Assembly: GCA_021806865.1 (NCBI GenBank)
Contig: JAKAPU010000018.1
Span: 1 to 27,084 of the forward strand
DNA from: an archaeon
GTDB taxonomy: Archaea > Thermoproteota > Nitrososphaeria > Nitrososphaerales > CADDZS01
Direction: 5' to 3'
Length of the DNA: 27,084 nucleotides
Of this stretch, positions 23,657 to 27,084 are shown piece by piece. The first letter of the stretch is position 1. The number at the start of each line of letters is the position of its first letter. The translations under genes were made by a program, and so were the position numbers. Under the pieces are notes generated by a model. The model was not told where the DNA came from, searched no databases, and saw only the letters and a list, made by a program, of their open reading frames with translations.

Positions 23657-23782
23657 CTACGCTTTCGCTAGCTTCTTCAGCAGTACCTTGTCCTCTTCAA
23701 TACCGCGATCAACAAGTCGCAAGAACTCTTCGTCTACTTCCTTCTGCGACTTGGGACTCCGTGTCTGTTTCTGCACAGTCAT
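23657..23782 (-). CDS. 41-residue protein downstream of Doc, candidate antitoxin
   Basis: Begins with ATG 13 nt after the Doc stop on the same strand. Product: a basic N-terminus (TVQKQTRSPKSQ) followed by one long charged helix (KEVDEEFLRLVDRGIEEDKV, then LLKKLAKA). Its size, position and helical charge pattern suit a toxin-neutralising peptide that binds the Doc active site, but no known antitoxin family is recognised and Doc partners usually precede the toxin. The ribosome-binding site is weak. Stop TAG. Confidence 0.5.
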   Translation of the reverse strand: MTVQKQTRSPKSQKEVDEEFLRLVDRGIEEDKVLLKKLAKA

Positions 23783-23795
23783 GAATTGTACACTC

Positions 23796-24194
23796 TTATC
23801 TTAAATTCATTCCTATCCATGCCTCGACATCTCCTAATCGGAGGCTCCCAGCCCCAATAGCTACTAGTTTTTTGAACGTTTCTTCCTCAGCCGATTTGAA
23901 TGACCACCCATTTAATTCGAGGAATCGCTTTGTGACTTCGAATGCAGACCGCTTGTTTCCATCCAGAAACGGATGCAACACTACAATATTGTACATCAGA
24001 TATGCGGCCTTGTGCACGATAGCTTCCTTATCATCCCCTAGTTCTTCGCCAATATCCTGAACAGTTTCCAAAATATACTTCAGATTGGAAGTACTAATCA
24101 TTCCGGAGTGGCCGCCACTCATTCCAATTATCCTTCTATGTGCTTCAGTGACCGCTTCGAAACTCGGGTAGCGTAAATCTGAAGTCAAAGTCAT
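23796..24194 (-). CDS. doc: Doc-type Fic-family toxin
   Basis: 132-residue Doc protein. The Fic motif reads HPFLDGNKR (74-82), the Doc-type variant with GNKR rather than GNGR; Doc proteins phosphorylate EF-Tu in bacteria, while other Fic proteins AMPylate targets. The His, Phe, Asp and Arg needed for catalysis are present and the length is normal, so it should be active. An N-terminal helix-loop (LRYPSFEAVTEAHRRII) and C-terminal helix (GDVEAWIGMNL) fit the family. Start taken at ATG 24194; a TTG lies one codon upstream. No Phd-like antitoxin gene is visible upstream; a 41-residue gene follows after 13 nt. An inverted repeat lies 36-60 nt upstream. Confidence 0.88.
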   Translation of the reverse strand: MTLTSDLRYPSFEAVTEAHRRIIGMSGGHSGMISTSNLKYILETVQDIGEELGDDKEAIVHKAAYLMYNIVVLHPFLDGNKRSAFEVTKRFLELNGWSFKSAEEETFKKLVAIGAGSLRLGDVEAWIGMNLR

Positions 24195-24229
24195 CAACGT
24201 GTTCCGTTGTAGGAACTAACATCCAGTGA

Positions 24230-24254
24230 CAGTATTTTACCTTTGAAAGTACTG
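24230..24254. promoter_or_regulatory. inverted repeat upstream of doc, candidate operator
   Basis: Arms CAGTATTTT (24230-24238) and AAAGTACTG (24246-24254), 9 bp with one G-T wobble and a 7-nt loop. It lies between a TATA-like GTTTATGAAA (about 24268-24277, minus strand) and the Doc start, where a toxin-antitoxin autorepressor would bind. Confidence 0.4.
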
Positions 24255-24387
24255 CCACACAAATCAGATTTTCATAAACCTGCGAAAGAACGTATCAAGC
24301 GGCATGAAAACTCGCATCCCAATAACTTTATTTCAACTGGATTCGTTCTAGAAAATGTCTAGACGCACGAGATATTAATCAAGAGTT

Positions 24388-24406
24388 CGAATGCACGACG
24401 CATTCG
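24388..24406 (-). terminator. hairpin downstream of the GIY-YIG gene
   Basis: Perfect 7-bp arms CGAATGC and GCATTCG around ACGAC, 25 nt past the stop of the DUF123 gene on its strand. It may end that transcript; the following sequence has only short T-runs. Confidence 0.35.
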
Positions 24407-24430
24407 CACACCACCCCCTCCGGACCCACA

Positions 24431-24898
24431 TCAGTGAATGTCTTTGTGCAATGCTCGTGGTCGGTACGTTATAGGTTTGAGATCGAGTTTCCTCAAGATC
24501 TGAGCAATCGAATGCATCAGCTGACTCTCATTTGATTCTAACAGGAATAGATGTGACTCACACGCATGTTTGCAGTCCGATGAACCAAAAGACCGAATAG
24601 AGCTGGAAAAGGTAAGCTCCGCTAACTCCTTGCTCAATCGACATTCAAATTCCTTTGTATTTGCAGACGAATAGATGGCTCTCTTGATGTAGATGTTCTT
24701 GGAACTAGTCAGATAATCGATATGCCAGTGCAGCTTCTTTCTCCTTGCAAAGTGTCTTTCTAATCTTGGAAATAGTGAGGTCTGCGCCGAGCCAACGTAA
24801 GCGTAATACCCCTTCTTGAAATCAATTCTACCGAGCGATCCGATGTCTTTCGAGAAGTTCTTCGAAGCTCTCAGAAGCAAAAGGTAGACTCCTTTCAA
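24431..24898 (-). CDS. DUF123 GIY-YIG-like nuclease domain protein
   Basis: 155-residue protein of the archaeal DUF123 family, a GIY-YIG-fold domain often linked with endonuclease III. Motifs: GVYLLLLRA (3-11) and GYYAYVGSA (30-38) form the GIY-YIG core, RLERHFARRKKLHWHIDYL (45-63) carries the basic helix and His pair, and FGSSDCKHACESHLF (104-118) is the diagnostic Cys/His end motif. A DNA-processing role is inferred. Start TTG at 24898, three bases after the stop of the preceding gene, so co-transcribed. Standalone here, with no Nth gene adjacent. Confidence 0.88.
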   Translation of the reverse strand: MKGVYLLLLRASKNFSKDIGSLGRIDFKKGYYAYVGSAQTSLFPRLERHFARRKKLHWHIDYLTSSKNIYIKRAIYSSANTKEFECRLSKELAELTFSSSIRSFGSSDCKHACESHLFLLESNESQLMHSIAQILRKLDLKPITYRPRALHKDIH

Positions 24899-24901
24899 TT
24901 T

Positions 24902-25432
24902 TCATTTCATCGCCAAGAAAAATTCCAAACTTTTGCGCGAATTCAAAAGTCCAAATCGCCTACTATGAGACTGGTATTGCTTCGCATCTACCAGCAACTT
25001 AAAGATGGGAGGCAAGGAACGCAGAGCCTTGATCACCAAGATGTTATGCTGTTCTCTTTCGCCCAAATGGAATTCGAGCACGTCCTGAACCATCCTGAAA
25101 TCGATCATACCACGACTGGCAAACCTTTTGCCGTCAACCAACGCGTTCACTCCTCCAGCCTGCGCATTGTATTTCAAAACGACAAGATGCTTTTCTTTGC
25201 TTCCGATGACGAACTCCCCCTTGGGAGTGAACAGCGACGGTCTGATCAATCTAATCAGTTCGGAACGCAAAGTTACCGCTTTTGAAGAGTATCGGATGCT
25301 CAGTGCGGGGAGAAAGATTACTGAAAACACAAGAAGATAGAGCGGCAGAAACTGTGCCCAAACTGGTCAGTAATACGTGAGCGACAGGACTGGTACTTCG
25401 AGAAAGAGTGTGAGGATGGCAACAAAAAGCAT
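24902..25432 (-). pseudogene. membrane protein of unknown family, interrupted by in-frame TGA
   Basis: A clear 142-codon frame runs from a GTG at 25330 to TGA at 24902. That start would cut a transmembrane helix in half. Reading upstream, the same frame continues through a TGA (25367-25369) to an ATG at 25432, giving a plausible N-terminus with two hydrophobic helices (MLFVAILTLFLEV..., then, after the stop, PVWAQFLPLYLLVFSVIFL). The soluble part has strands and a basic end (LRSLPPIFKLLVDAKQY near the C-terminus) and no recognised family. Either the gene is a pseudogene from one nonsense change (perhaps Trp to TGA), or the GTG form is used. It is directly upstream of the DUF123 gene. The opposite strand is also open here but has no start codon before its last 40 codons. 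Confidence 0.5.
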
Positions 25433-25753
25433 CGAAACACCCGCTTATGCCTGCTCCTTGGCGCAGAAATGGAACGTGTAGGTATTAGGGCGCATCAGCT
25501 TGAAACTGGAAAGAAAGAAATGAAGAACCGATTATTTGGATCCCATCTGTCTATGTGTTTTCTCGGATTGGGACAATTTTCCAAAGCTTAAATTTAAGAG
25601 TCATGAAAAGCGTGATTCATGAAACAAAATCCCTTGCACAGGACCACTGCTGCGGAAGGGGAGCCAACTCAAGTATTCCTGCCTGCCTCGGGATTCTAGA
25701 AGAAGATAAGAATTGTTTTGACCAAACCACCACTTAACGCCACGAAGCGTCCG
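25433..25753. other. intergenic stretch before the glycosidase-like gene
   Basis: No convincing gene. Two short plus-strand frames occur: 40 codons from ATG 25469, ending 25591, and 44 codons from ATG 25603, ending 25737. The second is Cys-containing and preceded by a TTAAATTTAA string about 6 nt upstream, too close for a TATA box. Neither has a recognised family. Confidence 0.3.
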
Positions 25754-26857
25754 ATGAAACGAGTCGCAATTATCATAATTGTTACTGTGTTGATTCTCTC
25801 GTCAGCTTTGGTTGTGACCAGGTCCTTGAACCCGAACACAGGATCTAAGAAATTACAGTCAGTGCCAGGTTGTGTAGATTCTGCCGATGAGGAAAGCGGA
25901 GTGACCTGTAGCTGGCTTGCCTTGGAAGCAGTTGCATGGAAACCTCAGAACGGAAATACTAGCATTGGTTGGTCGACTCAATTCATGAGCGCAAGCTATG
26001 ATAACTTGGAAAATACGAACCTGAGCACAATTCAGGGCGATCTTGACATGCTGCTGTCGAGTGGAGCTAGCTGCATACGAATTGACATTGGATACGATCC
26101 TTGGATATTGAATAATTTGACAGCCCAGGTCGAGATGACGAGACTGGTAGACGAGATCCGCTCGGCCGGCAAATGTCTGATCTTCGCTGATGCGAGCGCA
26201 GAATACTACAGACATCATCCTCTCGACTGGTCTCAGTATATGCAAGCTTGGACAAACAGAGTGGAGACGCTCGCGGCGAAATATCATCCTAATTTCTATA
26301 TCGTGATCAAAGAGCCAGGGTGGTACGTTCCGATGGTTAGCGATTCAAGAACAAATCCTCAGTTCCAAAACGCGACGGTGTGGACGGATCTAGCCCAGAC
26401 GCTCGCAAACGCTGTGGTCTCAGCTTCGCCGAGTACTAGAGTGGGAGTTTCAATCAGCTCTGGCTCAAGCAACCAGCAATACTACGTAGACTTCCTGAGA
26501 GGGGTCTCGGGACTTTCGAATATTACTTTCGTGGGTTACGACATCTACGGATCAAGCGGCTTCACAAATGCGCTGTACTATATTGGCAAGGTTGGGTCTG
26601 CAAAGCACGTTTGGATTGCAGAAACTTGGAGCACGGACAACCCCACTTTCGTGTTCAGGCAGGATAGGAGTTCGCTCGACGCATACTGGATTCAGGTATT
26701 GTACTATTTCGCAATGCATATCGGAGCAACTAACACAATTCCTTTTTACACTGATGCATTTGCGTCTTACTCAAAGCCAACAGATTACAGCCTTAGAACA
26801 CCGGTTTTTGCAGAATTTCAATATCTTGCGACCACTTATGGAGGGGTGGTCACCTGA
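25754..26857 (+). CDS. membrane-anchored/secreted glycoside hydrolase-like TIM-barrel protein
   Basis: 367-residue extracellular protein. Basic start and hydrophobic segment (MKRVAIIIIVTVLILSSALV) form a signal or anchor, followed by a Ser/Gly/Asn-rich linker and a TIM-barrel-like domain. Barrel strands end in segments such as CIRIDIGYDPW (about 107-117), FYIVIKEPGWY (181-191) and HVWIAETWS (285-293). Glu187 (KEP) and Glu290 (AETW) are where the acid/base and nucleophile of clan GH-A enzymes would lie, but the usual Asn before the first Glu is Lys, so activity is uncertain. Two Cys pairs in the N-terminal part suggest disulfides. The ATG at 25754 is preferred for its signal peptide; a TTG at 25718 would add 12 residues. 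Substrate unknown. Confidence 0.75.
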   Translation: MKRVAIIIIVTVLILSSALVVTRSLNPNTGSKKLQSVPGCVDSADEESGVTCSWLALEAVAWKPQNGNTSIGWSTQFMSASYDNLENTNLSTIQGDLDMLLSSGASCIRIDIGYDPWILNNLTAQVEMTRLVDEIRSAGKCLIFADASAEYYRHHPLDWSQYMQAWTNRVETLAAKYHPNFYIVIKEPGWYVPMVSDSRTNPQFQNATVWTDLAQTLANAVVSASPSTRVGVSISSGSSNQQYYVDFLRGVSGLSNITFVGYDIYGSSGFTNALYYIGKVGSAKHVWIAETWSTDNPTFVFRQDRSSLDAYWIQVLYYFAMHIGATNTIPFYTDAFASYSKPTDYSLRTPVFAEFQYLATTYGGVVT

Positions 26858-26933
26858 GCAGATTTTCAAGGAGAAGCAAGTGCTCAGCTTTCCTTTTCTG
26901 CAGTACTTGTTGCCCACGCACATTTCTTCCCAC

Positions 26934-27080
26934 TCACAAGAGCTTTCCTTCCGTGAACGCCTTCTCACAGTCCTTTGAGCAGGCTGCAAAGCGGTCGTTA
27001 ATCTCTACGCCTTGACCCGGCTTTATCTCTTTGCCGCAGTTGGCGCAATACTTCCTTCTTCTGTCGTCAAGCGACTGCAT
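26934..27080 (-). CDS. 48-residue zinc-ribbon (TRASH/MYM-like) protein
   Basis: Complete small frame from ATG at 27080, 4 nt from the right edge. Product has four cysteines, CANC at 12-15 and CSKDC at 34-38, with KPGQGVEINDRFAA between and a helix (EKAFTEGKLL) after, the pattern of a treble-clef/TRASH- or MYM-type zinc finger. Such mini-proteins bind Zn or sense metals in archaea. Start could be further upstream beyond the window. The gene is convergent with the glycosidase-like gene; the 77 bp between them show no other feature. Confidence 0.7.
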   Translation of the reverse strand: MQSLDDRRRKYCANCGKEIKPGQGVEINDRFAACSKDCEKAFTEGKLL

Positions 27081-27084
27081 TATT

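Noticed and set aside
13611..25432. TAG as a sense codon (e.g. pyrrolysine)
   Set aside because: TAG ends many intact genes here (e.g. 5217, 6560, 10077, 13876, 15739, 20440), and the EVE remnant also has frameshifts; decay explains the data better.
25325..25591. 89-codon plus-strand open frame
   Set aside because: No start codon until the last 40 codons and it is the charged antisense of a hydrophobic minus-strand frame.
1..27084. CRISPR array, insertion sequence or integrase
   Set aside because: No regularly spaced direct repeats, no transposase or integrase motifs, and no terminal repeats flanking a gene were seen.

Overview
The window looks archaeal, most likely Nitrososphaerota (Thaumarchaeota) or a close relative. 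The evidence is TATA boxes placed 20-35 nt before several first-gene starts with little or no leader, a two-gene archaeal pilus/secretion engine (FlaI/TadA-type ATPase plus a double-domain FlaJ/TadC-type membrane protein), double-HTH Lrp/AsnC and V4R-winged-helix regulators, a DUF4382 surface protein, and a set of small proteins resembling the NitrOD5 family that I recall from Nitrosopumilus-type genomes. This assignment is inference from gene content; there is no rRNA or intact tRNA in the window.

Left part (1-6.5 kb): two unrecognised plus-strand proteins converge on a minus-strand pair, a CbbQ/NorQ-type MoxR AAA+ ATPase and its VWA partner (NorD/CbbO-like). A small possibly SecB-like protein and a 12-TM NnrS-like protein follow. 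NorQ/NorD and NnrS families are both tied to nitric oxide/heme-copper enzymes in other organisms, but no such enzyme gene is visible here.

Pilus block (6.5-13.3 kb): a minus-strand operon of an Ig-repeat surface protein anchored at its C-terminus, the secretion ATPase and the membrane platform protein, with a separate upstream regulator (ACT-like + V4R-like + winged helix). No pilin or prepilin peptidase is visible.

Signal/output block (13.6-18.3 kb): remnant of a VapB antitoxin, a membrane-anchored winged-helix regulator divergent from a DUF4382 surface protein, then four paralogous ~110-aa NitrOD5-like proteins (a plus-strand pair and a minus-strand pair) flanking a V4R-domain protein. This is the most system-like novelty in the window.

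Accessory block (18.6-27.1 kb): AlkD-like DNA repair protein, SRPBCC protein overlapping a MarR regulator by 4 nt, a decayed EVE-domain gene, an AhpD/CMD-like protein, a double-HTH Lrp regulator, a hot-dog thioesterase gene interrupted by one TAG, a Doc toxin with a tiny downstream partner, a DUF123 GIY-YIG protein with an interrupted membrane protein upstream, an anchored glycosidase-like protein, and a 48-aa zinc-ribbon protein at the right edge. Several genes here carry single in-frame stops, three of them where Trp seems expected. I read this as gene decay, because TAG also ends many intact genes in the window.
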